Assembly: GCA_020073615.1 (NCBI GenBank)
Contig: JAIQEX010000005.1
Location: forward strand, 1 to 64,000
Direction of reading: 5' to 3'
Length of the DNA stretch: 64,000 bases
Source: Terriglobia bacterium
GTDB lineage: Bacteria > Acidobacteriota > Terriglobia > Bryobacterales > Bryobacteraceae
The first letter of the stretch is position 1, and each line of letters begins with the position of its first letter. The position numbers were made by a program, and so were the translations under genes. The notes under the pieces are model-generated. The model made no database searches. It was not told the origin of the DNA and saw only the letters and a list, made by a program, of their open reading frames with translations. Shown here piece by piece: positions 23,744 through 33,157 of the stretch.

Positions 23744-23906
23744 CCGGGCGTGGCGGCGTGGCCGCGCCACGGCCGGGCGGGCCGCATAATGGATCGCGCG
23801 CGCGGCGCCGATTTGGATGACGCATACGCGGGCGAACTGTAGCCGTTCCACAGTCGATAGTTGAAAGGATCGGACGCGTCGTGACATTGGACGGGTGGAG
23901 GCGCCC

Positions 23907-26051
23907 ATGCTTCGACGGTTCTTGACTCTTTTTTCCCTCGGTTTATTGCCTGGCTTGGCGCAGGTGGTGGTGATCGACGGTAACTGGCCGCGCCTGCCCA
24001 TGCCGCGGCCCATTCCCATCCGCGCGGACTGCCGCATCCAGTCGGTGGACGTGCACGCCGACATCCAGGACCAGGCGGCCAAGGTGCGTGTTTCGCAGGT
24101 GTTTCAGAACCCTTCGTCCATGCCGATGGAAGCGCAGGTATTGTTCCCGCTGCCCTTGGGAGCCGCGGTCAGCTCGCTGACTCTGCTGGTGGACGGCAAA
24201 GAGATCAACGGGCGGCTGATGAGCCGGGATGAGGCGCGCCGCATCTACGAAGACATCGTACGCCGGCGGCGCGACCCGGCGTTGTTGGAATATATGGGGC
24301 ACGATCTGTTCCAGACCAGTGTCTTCCCGGTGGCGCCCGGCGGCTCGAGTACCGTGCAGATCCGCTATTCGCAGCTTCTCAAGAAAGACTCGGGGCTGAT
24401 CGATTTCCTGCTGCCGCTGGGCACGGCCAAGCATTCCGCCAGGCCGGTGGAAAGCCTCTCGGTTACCGTGAACCTCACTTCCGCCGCACCCATCAGGACG
24501 GTCTACAGCCCGACCCATCAGCCCGACATCAGCCGGCCCGACGCGACCCACGCGGTCGCCAGGCTGAGCCTGCACAACGTCGTGAGTCCGGACGATTTCC
24601 GGTTGTTGTACTCGAACGATGCCGGCGCGGTGGGCCTGAACGTCATCAGTTATCAGCCGGACGAGAAAGAGGACGGATACTTCGTGCTGCTGGCGACGCC
24701 CGACAATCGCGCCGCGGCGCCGAAAATCGCCAAGACGATGGTCTTTCTGTGCGACCGTTCCGGCAGCATGAGCGGACCGAAGATCGCGCAGGCCAAGGCC
24801 GCCCTGCAATTTCTGCTGCGGCAACTGGAGCCGGCTGACACCTTCAACATCGTGGCATTCGATTCCGAGGTGGAGAGCTTCCGGCCAGAGCTGCAGCGCG
24901 CCGATCCGAACACCATCCGGGCTGCGCTGGACTGGGTGGATGGACTGTCGGCCGGTGGCGGCACGAATATCGACGGGGCGCTCCGCACCGGACTCCGCAT
25001 GTTGCACGACCAGTCGCGGCCCAACTACCTGCTGTTCCTGACCGACGGCGCCCCCACCGTGGGGGAGACCCAGGAAACCCGGATTACCGGCAATGCGGCG
25101 CAGGAAAACAGCGTGCATGCGCGCATGTTCGTCTTCGGCGTGGGTTTCGATGTCAACGGACGGTTGCTGGACCGGCTGGCACGCGAATTGCGCGGGCAGT
25201 CGGTGTACGTGCGGCCGAATGAGAGCATCGAGGCGCCGGTTTCCACGCTCTACGCAAAGATTGGTACGCCGGCGTTGACCGATGTTGCCGTGGACATCCA
25301 ACTGGACGGAGGGACGGCCTCGCGGGTCTACCCGCGGCAGATGCCGGACCTCTTTCGCGGCGATCAACTGGTGCTCGTGGGACGGTACCGCCATGGAGGC
25401 GCAGCCAGGATTCACTTGAGCGGATCCAGCGGCGCCGCTAAGCAGGAGTCGCGGTATCAGGCGAACTTTGCCGAGGCCTCGGGCGACGATACCAACGGTT
25501 TCGTGGCGAAACTGTGGGCCATACGCCGCATCGGTGAGATCATCGACGACCTCGACCTGCACGGCCGCAACCAGGAGCTGGTGGACGAACTGGTGGCCCT
25601 TTCACAAAGGCACGGCATCCTGACGCCATACACGTCATTTCTGGCGGATGACAATGTCAGTCTCAGCGCGCGCCGGGACAACGCCGCCCTGGCCGCGCGG
25701 TCGGTTGCCGACCAGCTCAGCGTGACTGGCGGCGCGTCGGGGTTTACCCAGCGGGAAATGAAGGCTCAGTTTCAGAACGCGGCGAACGTTCGCGCCGGCG
25801 CTCCGCCGCCGCCAGCGCTGCAGCAAGTGGGGCAGAAGGCCTTCTTCCGAAAGGGACAGGTCTGGCAGGATTCCGCGGTCACCGCCGAGCAGGCCAAAAA
25901 CGCCATCCACGTGACGCAGTTCAGCCGGGAATACTTCGACCTGGCGGCGTCGCACGGCGGCATCATGGCGCAATATCTGGCGCTGGATGGCCCCATACTC
26001 GTGAACCTGGGACCGCAGACCTACCAGATCGACCCCTCGCCAGCGAAGTGA
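23907..26051 (+). CDS. VIT and von Willebrand factor A domain protein, exported
   Basis: 714 residues from ATG 23907, chosen over GTG 23895 because GGAGG lies 6 bases before it and a signal peptide follows (MLRRFLTLFSLGLLPGLAQ). Order: VIT domain (about 30-165; VSQVFQNPSSMPMEAQVLFPLP), linker, VWA domain (about 270-440) with a complete MIDAS: DRSGSMSG, threonine in GGGTNIDGAL, and LTDGAPT. The C-terminal region has a VSxRHG-type helix (ALSQRHGILTPYTSFL). Related proteins are inter-alpha-trypsin-inhibitor-like and bind ligands outside the cell. No sortase motif or transmembrane anchor is seen at the C-terminus. Confidence 0.88.
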   Translation: MLRRFLTLFSLGLLPGLAQVVVIDGNWPRLPMPRPIPIRADCRIQSVDVHADIQDQAAKVRVSQVFQNPSSMPMEAQVLFPLPLGAAVSSLTLLVDGKEINGRLMSRDEARRIYEDIVRRRRDPALLEYMGHDLFQTSVFPVAPGGSSTVQIRYSQLLKKDSGLIDFLLPLGTAKHSARPVESLSVTVNLTSAAPIRTVYSPTHQPDISRPDATHAVARLSLHNVVSPDDFRLLYSNDAGAVGLNVISYQPDEKEDGYFVLLATPDNRAAAPKIAKTMVFLCDRSGSMSGPKIAQAKAALQFLLRQLEPADTFNIVAFDSEVESFRPELQRADPNTIRAALDWVDGLSAGGGTNIDGALRTGLRMLHDQSRPNYLLFLTDGAPTVGETQETRITGNAAQENSVHARMFVFGVGFDVNGRLLDRLARELRGQSVYVRPNESIEAPVSTLYAKIGTPALTDVAVDIQLDGGTASRVYPRQMPDLFRGDQLVLVGRYRHGGAARIHLSGSSGAAKQESRYQANFAEASGDDTNGFVAKLWAIRRIGEIIDDLDLHGRNQELVDELVALSQRHGILTPYTSFLADDNVSLSARRDNAALAARSVADQLSVTGGASGFTQREMKAQFQNAANVRAGAPPPPALQQVGQKAFFRKGQVWQDSAVTAEQAKNAIHVTQFSREYFDLAASHGGIMAQYLALDGPILVNLGPQTYQIDPSPAK

Positions 26052-26116
26052 TTTCGCGGCGAGGGTGGACTCGCCGCAGCGGGCCCGGCTCCGGCGAGCG
26101 CAAGCGCAAGGCCGCG

Positions 26117-26171
26117 GCGAGCACGCCGGCGTGCCCGGCAGCGGCGATGCGAACGTATCCGGCGTGCTCGC
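26117..26171. other. Long inverted repeat between convergent genes
   Basis: A 13-base perfect stem, GCGAGCACGCCGG (26117-26129) with its complement at 26159-26171, loop of 29 bases. It lies between the ends of the VIT-VWA gene and the sensor kinase gene, so a shared transcription stop is plausible although no T run is present. Confidence 0.55.
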
Positions 26172-26236
26172 GAAAATGCGAAGGCGCTTAGCCTGCCTGG
26201 CGTCTCTGCGTGTGCGATCGCGACCGCCCGCGCATT

Positions 26237-28453
26237 CTAACGACGGAACGCCGCGGGGTGAACCGGAGTCGATTCGCCCTCCCCGGCTTCCCCTTGGGCC
26301 TCCAGCCTCTCTAAGACCTGGCGCAGGCGCTCGATGGAGATCGGTTTAGCCAAATAGTCGTCCATGCCGGCTTCCAGGCAGAGCCGCCGGTCTTCGGCCA
26401 TGGCATTCGCGGTCATGGCGACAATCGGAAGCGAGCGGCCTCGACCGAGATTCCGGATGGCTCGAGTGGCAGCGAGCCCATCCACCTCCGGCATCTGACA
26501 ATCCATCAGGACCAGGTCGTACTCTGATCGCTCGACGGCCGCCACCGCCTGCCTGCCATCTTCGGCAACGTCCACTTCGTGGCCCATGCGCTCGAGAAGA
26601 AGCAGAGCCACCTTGCGGTTGATCGCGTTGTCCTCGGCTAGCAGCACCCGGAGCCTCCGCTTCGCTCGGGGAATGCGGCCGGTGGCCCGGACAGGCTGAA
26701 CCGGCAGGTTCTCCGCTAAGGGAAAGTTGACCGTAAACCGGAAGACACTCCCACGTCCTATTTCGCTTTCGAGCTCCAGCGTGCCATTCATGAGGGCGAT
26801 GAGCCGCCGTGAAATAGTCAATCCCAGCCCGGTTCCTCCGTAGCGGCGGGTAGTCGAACTGTCGGCCTGGGTGAACGCCTCGAAGATCTGCTGCTGTTTT
26901 TCCGCGGCAATTCCAATGCCCGTATCCGCTACACTGAACTGCAGATCGACGGAATCCGGCCGGCTGCACGCCGCGCGAATCCCCAGCGAGACGGCACCCG
27001 CCTCGGTGAATTTCACGGCGTTTGACAGCAGGTTGAGCAGCACCTGCCGGAGGCGCTGGGGATCGCCCACGAGCCCTTGCGGCAAGTTCGGTTCGAAAGC
27101 CTCGCGCAGCTCCAGTCCCCGCATGCGAGCGAGTGGCGCCACTACCGACAGCGTCTCCCGCAGGAGCGTATCGAGGCAGAAGGGCACACACTCCAGAGTC
27201 AGTTTACCGGCTTCTACCTTCGCCACATCCATGATGTCGCTGACCAACTGCAGGAGGGCATCTCCACTGACGCGGATCGTGTCTAAGTGATCGCGCTGCT
27301 CTTCGGTGACGCCGGAGTCGAGCAGCAGGCTAATGGTGCCAATGATGCCGTTCATGGGGGTACGGATCTCGTGGCTCATATTGGCCAGGAATTCGCCTTT
27401 GGCGTGCGCGGCCGCCTCCGCCGCGGCGCGGGCCCGCTCCAGCCGCGTCAACAATTCCTTCTCTTCGGTGATGTCGATGGTGGCTCCGCTGATTCGCCTG
27501 TCCCCATCCGCAGTGAGTTCCAGGCGCCCCTGGCAGCGGTACCACCGGACATGGCCACTCGGGAGGACTCTCCGGAACTCCGCTTGCTGCCCTTCTCCGG
27601 TGGCCGTCGCGCGATCCATTGCCGCTTCGAGCGCGCTCCGATCGTCGTCGTGGACGGCCGTCAGCCAGTGGCTTAAGCTCATTCTCCGGGGCTCGCCCGC
27701 CAATCCGAAAAGCACAGCCAATCCCTCCGAAATGATCAGGGTCTTGGCAGGCAGCTCCACCTCCCAGACGCCGAACGACGCCGCCGCCTCAGCCATGGCC
27801 ATGCGGCGCGCACCCTCGCGCAGCAACTCCTCGGTGCGGACGCGCTCAATGGAATTTCCGGCGAGGTGAGCACCCGCTTCCACCAGGCGCAGCTCCAGTT
27901 CCCGCGGCTTGGCCGGCGTCCGGTGATACATGGCAAACGTGCCCAACACATTGTGTCGGGAATCGCGAATGGGCACGCTCCAGCAGGCCCGTAGCCCGTA
28001 GCTCATGACGAAGTCTTTGGCCAGAGCAAAACGATAATCGGTGGCAATGTCTTCGACCACGACGGTCCGGTTCAGGTACGCCGCGGAGCCGCAGGCGCCG
28101 ACATCGGGGCCGATCTCGAGTCCACCGATGGCTTGCGTGTACTGCTCGGGCAAGCTTCCCGAGGAACCCGCCAGCAGACGGCGCTTTTCTTCATCCAGGA
28201 GCAGAATGGTGCAGAGGCACCCCGGCGACATCCGTTCGATGAGATGCGTGAGCGCATCCAGGACCTCCTTTAATAAGGCCCCGCGAGCCACCAATTCGAG
28301 TATCTGCCGCTCTTCTTCGAGGACCCGGCAGGACCTGTCCAGCTCGTCGCACGCCCGGCGGCACTCGGCCAGGTGCCGGCGTACCCGCAGCCAGGCGAAC
28401 GCGCACGCGATCGCTACGGCCACCGGCACACCCACTGCCCATTGAGACCACAT
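26237..28453 (-). CDS. Hybrid sensor histidine kinase (TM-GAF-PAS-HisKA-HATPase-REC)
   Basis: 738 residues from ATG 28453, which has AAGGAG just upstream and begins a membrane helix ([20 protein letters not shown]). Coiled linker, GAF (about 55-205), PAS (about 225-335), HisKA with phospho-histidine in [15 protein letters not shown] (about 350-365), HATPase with [17 protein letters not shown] and GGTGLGL, then a receiver (about 610-725) with phospho-acceptor D in [13 protein letters not shown] and conserved K in LAKPI. No Hpt domain or separate regulator is nearby, so its output partner lies elsewhere. Divergent from the peptidase E gene. Confidence 0.93.
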   Translation of the reverse strand: MWSQWAVGVPVAVAIACAFAWLRVRRHLAECRRACDELDRSCRVLEEERQILELVARGALLKEVLDALTHLIERMSPGCLCTILLLDEEKRRLLAGSSGSLPEQYTQAIGGLEIGPDVGACGSAAYLNRTVVVEDIATDYRFALAKDFVMSYGLRACWSVPIRDSRHNVLGTFAMYHRTPAKPRELELRLVEAGAHLAGNSIERVRTEELLREGARRMAMAEAAASFGVWEVELPAKTLIISEGLAVLFGLAGEPRRMSLSHWLTAVHDDDRSALEAAMDRATATGEGQQAEFRRVLPSGHVRWYRCQGRLELTADGDRRISGATIDITEEKELLTRLERARAAAEAAAHAKGEFLANMSHEIRTPMNGIIGTISLLLDSGVTEEQRDHLDTIRVSGDALLQLVSDIMDVAKVEAGKLTLECVPFCLDTLLRETLSVVAPLARMRGLELREAFEPNLPQGLVGDPQRLRQVLLNLLSNAVKFTEAGAVSLGIRAACSRPDSVDLQFSVADTGIGIAAEKQQQIFEAFTQADSSTTRRYGGTGLGLTISRRLIALMNGTLELESEIGRGSVFRFTVNFPLAENLPVQPVRATGRIPRAKRRLRVLLAEDNAINRKVALLLLERMGHEVDVAEDGRQAVAAVERSEYDLVLMDCQMPEVDGLAATRAIRNLGRGRSLPIVAMTANAMAEDRRLCLEAGMDDYLAKPISIERLRQVLERLEAQGEAGEGESTPVHPAAFRR

Positions 28454-28701
28454 GAGCTCCTTATCGGCAGATTCAGGACGGAGTTGCAGGCCAAGGTATC
28501 CGGGGGATTCGCTGGTAGTGGGTTGGGACCACTGTTCGGGGAGCCCGGCTGCGTCGGGCGACGGCGATCGGGTGGCGCTCGATATCGGCCGCCAGGTGGA
28601 ACGAGACCGGCGCGGATCGCGCAGGAGGCGGTGCCGGATGCCGATGCGTGAGCGCATCCCGTGTTAGAACGGAAGGGAAGCGCAGAGCGCAATGGAGGAT
28701 T

Positions 28702-29412
28702 ATGGCCGGTCCAGCACTTGAAAAGAAGCTCCTGCTGATCAGTAACTCGGTCTGCCACGGCAGGCCATACCTGGACCATTGCGCCGATGCTATCCGGCAA
28801 TTTCTCAGCGGCGTTACTACGATCGCCTTCGTACCCTATGCGGCCAAAGACTGGGACGGATATGCCCGCCGGGTGCGCAGCGCTCTCGCCGGCTTCGGAC
28901 TCAAGGTCGAGAGCGTCCACGAAACCGGACCTTGGCCGCACACGCTCCCGGACAGCCCGGCGGTTTTTGTGGGTGGCGGGAACACCTTCCGCCTCTTGAA
29001 GACCATGCAGGAGAGCAGACTGCTGGATCAAATCCGCCGGAGAGTGCTCGACGGAATGCGGTACATGGGATCGAGCGCGGGCGCGAACCTTGCCTGCCCT
29101 ACCATTAAGACCACTAATGACATGCCCATCGTGCAGCCCGCGGATTTCAATGCCCTCGGTCTCGTGAGTTTTCAGATTAATCCGCACTATATCGATGCCG
29201 ATCCCAACTCCACGCACATGGGCGAAACACGAGAGACGCGAATCGCCGAGTTCCACGAGGAAAACGACCTGACGGTCGTTGGGCTTCGGGAGGGATCGTG
29301 GATCGTTGTGGATCGCGACCGTGCCACGCTGCACGGAGAGACGGGCGCGAAAATCTTCGTCAAAGGCGAATCCCCTGCCGAGTGGGACAGACAAACCGGC
29401 TGGCCCGCGTGA
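28702..29412 (+). CDS. pepE: Dipeptidase E-like peptidase (S51)
   Basis: 236 residues from ATG 28702 with GGAGG three bases upstream. Cytosolic serine peptidase cleaving aspartyl dipeptides. Family landmarks: LLLISNSVCHG at the start, VFVGGGNTFRLLKTM, the nucleophile serine in YMGSSAGANLACPT, PADFNALGLVSFQINPHYID with the catalytic histidine, and GLREGSWI near the end. Length matches E. coli PepE. Monocistronic between two divergent or convergent units. Confidence 0.92.
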   Translation: MAGPALEKKLLLISNSVCHGRPYLDHCADAIRQFLSGVTTIAFVPYAAKDWDGYARRVRSALAGFGLKVESVHETGPWPHTLPDSPAVFVGGGNTFRLLKTMQESRLLDQIRRRVLDGMRYMGSSAGANLACPTIKTTNDMPIVQPADFNALGLVSFQINPHYIDADPNSTHMGETRETRIAEFHEENDLTVVGLREGSWIVVDRDRATLHGETGAKIFVKGESPAEWDRQTGWPA

Positions 29413-29485
29413 AACGCGGCTGCGCGTTGCAGATGACACGCAGCGCGCCTGGAAACCAACCGGGATAGCCCGTCCCCACATTCGG

Positions 29486-30247
29486 CTAGCTCGACACCAG
29501 CCGTACAAACTCCTCCAGTTCGCCCATGTTCAGATCCGACACCGCCCAAAAATTCATGCCCGCCCCAGTCCAATGGAGGAGATTGTAGCCCTGGCGGGCT
29601 TGCGGTCCGGGCTTCGCGCTGCCGCCGCGGCTCTCCGGCCACATGAAGAGATTGATGTAGTGCTGCCGGCGCCGATAGACCGCCGCGGCCACCGGCGCTT
29701 GCGCGAGGTAGTCCAGGCGGCCGCCGACGAGCGGAAAGCCCTCGGCGGCCAGGTCCTTGACCGGGGGCGAGAAATCCAGCCTTCCGTTGAACCACGGCTT
29801 CACGGTGTGCTGATCGGAGGAAGGCACGTCGGTCAGATGGCCGGGCATCAGCGAACGCACGTGACTCGCCACCACGTCCCGCGCGATGAGATCCTCCGAC
29901 GACCTGCGCGGCAAAACCACCGCCATCCAGATTACGGCGGCGGCTATAGCAAAAGCCGCGGCGACGCCGGCGGCGCGCCATAACTTCGGCCATGACTTGC
30001 CCAGCGGCGAGCGGCCGGCCCTCTCCGCCTTGCGGAGCGCGCTCGCGATCTTGCGGTCCAGACCGGCCGGCGCCTGGAAATAGAGTGACGGGTGCGCGAT
30101 CGCCGATCGCACCCGCTGCTGGACCTGGTACACCGCGGCGCAGGCCTCGCACTTCTCGATATGACGCTCGATCTCCAGTTGACTCCGCAGATCCAACTCC
30201 CCATCCATGTAACCGTGGATCAACTCCTGCGCATCTTCACAGCCCAC
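29486..30247 (-). CDS. Anti-sigma factor, zinc-finger (zf-HC2) type
   Basis: 253 residues. The N-terminal anti-sigma domain shows H-x3-C-x2-C (H29, C33, C36 in RHIEKCEAC). One transmembrane helix follows (about 88-112), then a periplasmic domain ending TGAGMNFWAVSDLNMGELEEFVRLVS. Expected to hold the partner ECF sigma factor at the membrane. Its start overlaps the end of the sigma gene by 11 bases, a coupling that fits stoichiometric production. Confidence 0.85.
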   Translation of the reverse strand: MGCEDAQELIHGYMDGELDLRSQLEIERHIEKCEACAAVYQVQQRVRSAIAHPSLYFQAPAGLDRKIASALRKAERAGRSPLGKSWPKLWRAAGVAAAFAIAAAVIWMAVVLPRRSSEDLIARDVVASHVRSLMPGHLTDVPSSDQHTVKPWFNGRLDFSPPVKDLAAEGFPLVGGRLDYLAQAPVAAAVYRRRQHYINLFMWPESRGGSAKPGPQARQGYNLLHWTGAGMNFWAVSDLNMGELEEFVRLVSS

Positions 30248-30794
30248 TTTTTGGCTCCTTGCTCAAACGGTCGTGCAGATGGCGCGCTATACGCTCGCGG
30301 GCACGCGCCAGGCGCGACATCACGGTTCCTATCCTGATCCCGGCGACGGATGCGATCTCCTGGTACGACAGCCCTTCCCATTCGCGCAGGATCAGCACCT
30401 CGCGAAACTCCCGCGGCAATTCCTCGAGGACCGTGGCCAGCAGCCGGCGGTCGGCGCTCTGGAGGGCCAGGGTTTCCGGGTTGCCGGGTTCCGGACCGGT
30501 GGTGTGCAACTCCTCGTCGAACGCCACACTGACTTCGTTGGGCCGGTTCTTGCGCAGCCAGGTGTAGCAGGTATTGCGGACAATGGTAAGAAGCCACGCG
30601 CGTCCATCGGCGCCGCGAAAACTGTCGAAGAAGGTCAGGGCCCGCAGGTATGCCTCCTGCACCACATCCTCTGCGTCCTGCTGGTTGCCGGTCAGCCAGC
30701 GGGCGAGATTGAAGGCTGCGTCCAGATGCGGAAGCAGGGCCTGCTCGAACCGTTCGACCTTGCCCGGGCCGGCCCACGCAGGCCGCGAAAACAT
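30237..30794 (-). CDS. ECF RNA polymerase sigma factor (RpoE-like)
   Basis: 185 residues from ATG 30794, which has GGGAGG five bases upstream. Region 2 (AFNLARWLTGNQQDAEDVVQEAYLRAL...GRAWLLTIVRNTCYTWLR) and region 4 (LPREFREVLILREWEGLSYQEIASVAGIRIGTVMSRLARARERI) are complete, and there are no extra domains. Paired with the zinc anti-sigma factor just downstream and preceded by a TPR protein in the same direction. Confidence 0.93.
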   Translation of the reverse strand: MFSRPAWAGPGKVERFEQALLPHLDAAFNLARWLTGNQQDAEDVVQEAYLRALTFFDSFRGADGRAWLLTIVRNTCYTWLRKNRPNEVSVAFDEELHTTGPEPGNPETLALQSADRRLLATVLEELPREFREVLILREWEGLSYQEIASVAGIRIGTVMSRLARARERIARHLHDRLSKEPKSGL

Positions 30795-30883
30795 GGCTGC
30801 CTCCCCCACGAACCTCCGGCTAACGAGTGCTCTCCGGAACTCCTACCGGTTTCTCCCTGGAAATATTCCCGGCGCGCGCGGCG

Positions 30884-32212
30884 CTATTCCGGCATTTTGG
30901 CCCTGAGGTTCGCCATGAACTCGGGCCCCGGCTCACTGCCCGACACCCGGGCCTTTCTTACCTCGCGCCACGCGCCCTTGTAATCTGCACGCAGAAAATA
31001 GATGGCGGCCAGGTTGGCGTGCGCCAATCCGAAATTGGGATCGAGCGCCAGCGCCTTATCGAACTCCGCGGCCCCGGCATCGATATTCCCGGCACGCACC
31101 TGGGCCACGCCGAGATCGCAGTAAGCCTCGGGGTTCTTGGGGTCCAGGCGGGCTGCCGCGCTGAATTCCGCGATGGCTTCGCCGTTGCGGCCCGCCTTTG
31201 CCAGAAGAATGGCCATGGCGCGATGGGCCTTGGGACTGTTCGGATCGAGCCGGAGCGCCGCGCGGAACTCGGCGACCGCGGCGTCGTCCTGCAGATCCTT
31301 CGCCAGAGCGTATGCCAGGTCGAATCGCGCCGGGGCATCCTGTGGATCGGCCCGCACCGTTTCGCGCTGATGAAGAATGGCCGCCCTCCACCGCCCGCCG
31401 TCGATCAGAGACTCGCCCATCATCTTGTGTGCGTGGGCCACCGGATTGGGAGACACGCCCGCCCCTGCCTGGATCAGCGCGTCGAGTACGCGTGCGTCCC
31501 AGGCTCCCTCCAAGCCGTCCACTCCGGCCGCGAAGGGATACTCGCGAAGCTGCCGGATCAACTTCGCCGTTCGCGGGGAGAAGGCCGCCCGCCGGTCCGC
31601 CTTCGTCTCGCTCTCTGCGGCATCCTCCTCCGCCCCGAACAGGCGCGCTAAGTGGCGAGCCAGCAGATTGGCGTTGTGCTGCTCCGGCTGTTCCGGGTAA
31701 TCCACCACCAGCGCGGTATGCGAAAAGGGCACGGCGCTCCCGGTGCGTTGGCCCTCATGGACGCCGGTCACGATCACCAGGACGTCGGCCCGCAAGCCGG
31801 TGTTGAGCGCCAGCGATGCCCGACGCTGGTCCAGCCCGGGCACAACGCCGGTGGGGTCGTCTTCGATGGCGGACACCACCTTCCAGCGCACCGCGGCCGG
31901 TTGGAAAATCAGGTTTGCTTCCTGAAAGCGGGACTGCAGAACCTCCTGCCAGTTGGCGTGATGCTCCCGGAAGGCGGTATCGGAGAAAACGGCCACCGTG
32001 ATCTCTCTCGGCCGGGAGTATTGCCACCAGGCGGTGGCGCCGCCGGCTATGACCACCACCGCGGCGATTCCCCAAGCCACGGCGCGGAACCAGCGGCCGG
32101 CCGCCGCCATCGAACGCCAACCGAGGGCGGTAGCCTGCCGCCATCGCTGGCCCATGCCGCGCGGCGCGCCCGTGCCATGGCGCGTGCCTCTGCGGCGCCG
32201 GTGAGAGCCCAT
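30884..32212 (-). CDS. Membrane-anchored TPR protein with a degenerate zincin-like domain
   Basis: 442 residues. Basic N-terminus, one transmembrane helix (WGIAAVVVIAGGATAWW), an extracytoplasmic domain (about 65-190), then four or more TPRs (about 255-425). The middle domain ends NANLLARHLARLFGAEEDA, which resembles the active-site helix of archaemetzincin-like domains (HExGHLFGAxED) with the catalytic residues replaced. That resemblance is inference. It lies 89 bases upstream of the sigma gene on the same strand. Confidence 0.65.
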   Translation of the reverse strand: MGSHRRRRGTRHGTGAPRGMGQRWRQATALGWRSMAAAGRWFRAVAWGIAAVVVIAGGATAWWQYSRPREITVAVFSDTAFREHHANWQEVLQSRFQEANLIFQPAAVRWKVVSAIEDDPTGVVPGLDQRRASLALNTGLRADVLVIVTGVHEGQRTGSAVPFSHTALVVDYPEQPEQHNANLLARHLARLFGAEEDAAESETKADRRAAFSPRTAKLIRQLREYPFAAGVDGLEGAWDARVLDALIQAGAGVSPNPVAHAHKMMGESLIDGGRWRAAILHQRETVRADPQDAPARFDLAYALAKDLQDDAAVAEFRAALRLDPNSPKAHRAMAILLAKAGRNGEAIAEFSAAARLDPKNPEAYCDLGVAQVRAGNIDAGAAEFDKALALDPNFGLAHANLAAIYFLRADYKGAWREVRKARVSGSEPGPEFMANLRAKMPE

Positions 32213-32396
32213 CAATCGCTAGTTTGCCAGATTGTGAGGTTGGATGGGCAGCCAGGACCGGCCCGCCGCACCCGCGCGCGGCGAGCCAGCCGAGGAAACG
32301 GAGAACCGAGTAACTTGTTTTCCCTCGGCGGCTCGGCGCCTCGGCGGTGACGTCTTATCGGCGGATTACGGGCCCGCGCCGCGCGCCCAATCCAAT

Positions 32397-32426
32397 TTGC
32401 CGCCGCTCTCCGCCGTGATCTATACT
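32397..32426 (+). promoter_or_regulatory. Putative promoter of the rpmH operon
   Basis: TTGCCG (32397-32402), 18-base spacer, TATACT (32421-32426); leader of roughly 10 bases to the rpmH ATG at 32443. Confidence 0.55.
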
Positions 32427-32442
32427 AAATACTTGAACTAAA

Positions 32443-32592
32443 ATGCCGAAACGGACTTTTCAACCGAACAACCGCCACCGCGCCAAGACGCATGGATTTC
32501 GCAGCCGTATGGAAACCAAGAACGGACGGGCGGTGCTGGCCCGCCGCCGGGCACGCGGCCGGAAGAAGCTCACGGTCAGCTCGGAAAGGTAG
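32443..32592 (+). CDS. rpmH: 50S ribosomal protein L34
   Basis: 49 residues starting [19 protein letters not shown] and ending LTVSSER, the almost invariant L34 sequence; all the basic residues that line the 23S rRNA contact are there. First gene of the conserved rpmH-rnpA-yidD-yidC-jag-mnmE cluster. Its stop TAG (32590-32592) is immediately followed, in the same frame, by the rnpA coding sequence. Confidence 0.97.
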   Translation: MPKRTFQPNNRHRAKTHGFRSRMETKNGRAVLARRRARGRKKLTVSSER

Positions 32593-32598
32593 TTCTCC

Positions 32599-32943
32599 AT
32601 CTCTGGTTTTCCGAAACGTGTTCGTCTGCTGCGCTCGAAAGATTTCCGAAGAGTTTATGACCAGGGCACCCGATTTTCGGGCCCCTTCTTCGCGGCGTTC
32701 TGCGTCCGCGAGGCCGAACCCGGCGGGCCGCGAATCGGTTTCACTTTACCCCGCGCGCTCGGCAAAGCCGTGGTGCGCAACCGGATCAAGCGCCGCGTCC
32801 GCGAGGCCGTGCGCTCGCTCCTCGACGGTCTGAGCCCCCATTGGTCCATCGTCATCAATCCGCGGCGCAAGGCGTTCGATGCACCCGTGGCGGAGTTGCA
32901 GCGGGAAGTGGAGCGGCTGTTTCGCCGCTGCAATGGATCTTAG
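32599..32943 (+). CDS. rnpA: Ribonuclease P protein component
   Basis: About 114 residues. Matures the 5' end of tRNAs together with RNase P RNA. Recognisable by [20 protein letters not shown] at the start, [19 protein letters not shown], and the RNR signature [16 protein letters not shown]. Between the rpmH TAG and the conserved FPKR there is no ATG, GTG or TTG in frame; the likeliest start is ATC 32599, with GGAAAGG about 10 bases upstream. Ends with a TAG whose G is the first base of yidD. Confidence 0.88.
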   Translation: MSGFPKRVRLLRSKDFRRVYDQGTRFSGPFFAAFCVREAEPGGPRIGFTLPRALGKAVVRNRIKRRVREAVRSLLDGLSPHWSIVINPRRKAFDAPVAELQREVERLFRRCNGS

Positions 32944-33137
32944 TGCGGCTCCTCCGCGTATATAAGGTTGGTGTCTCCCCGCTGCTTCCCTCGGCGTGCC
33001 GCTTCTATCCGACCTGTTCGGAGTACATGCGCGAGGCGGTCGAGCGTTACGGCGCGGCGCGGGGGGTGTGGATGGGTTTGCGCCGCCTGGCGCGGTGTCA
33101 TCCGTTTCATGCCGGCGGCGTCGATCCCGTCCGGTGA
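32943..33137 (+). CDS. yidD: Membrane protein insertion efficiency factor YidD
   Basis: 64 residues from GTG 32943 (TAGTG overlap with rnpA). The short family motif is intact: [29 protein letters not shown] and [17 protein letters not shown], including the three conserved cysteines. YidD sits on the inner face of the membrane and helps YidC insert proteins, matching the next gene. Confidence 0.93.
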   Translation: MRLLRVYKVGVSPLLPSACRFYPTCSEYMREAVERYGAARGVWMGLRRLARCHPFHAGGVDPVR

Positions 33138-33157
33138 CCCGAGGTTCTAACGGAAGC

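Noticed and set aside
22427-24082. Minus-strand open frame over the CurA-like oxidoreductase and its upstream gap
   Set aside because: Mostly antisense of the oxidoreductase; the extra part in the gap shows no protein-like pattern.
32216-32442. Possible replication origin near rpmH
   Set aside because: rpmH often lies near dnaA/oriC, but no DnaA-box clusters (TTATCCACA-like) or dnaA gene are seen here.
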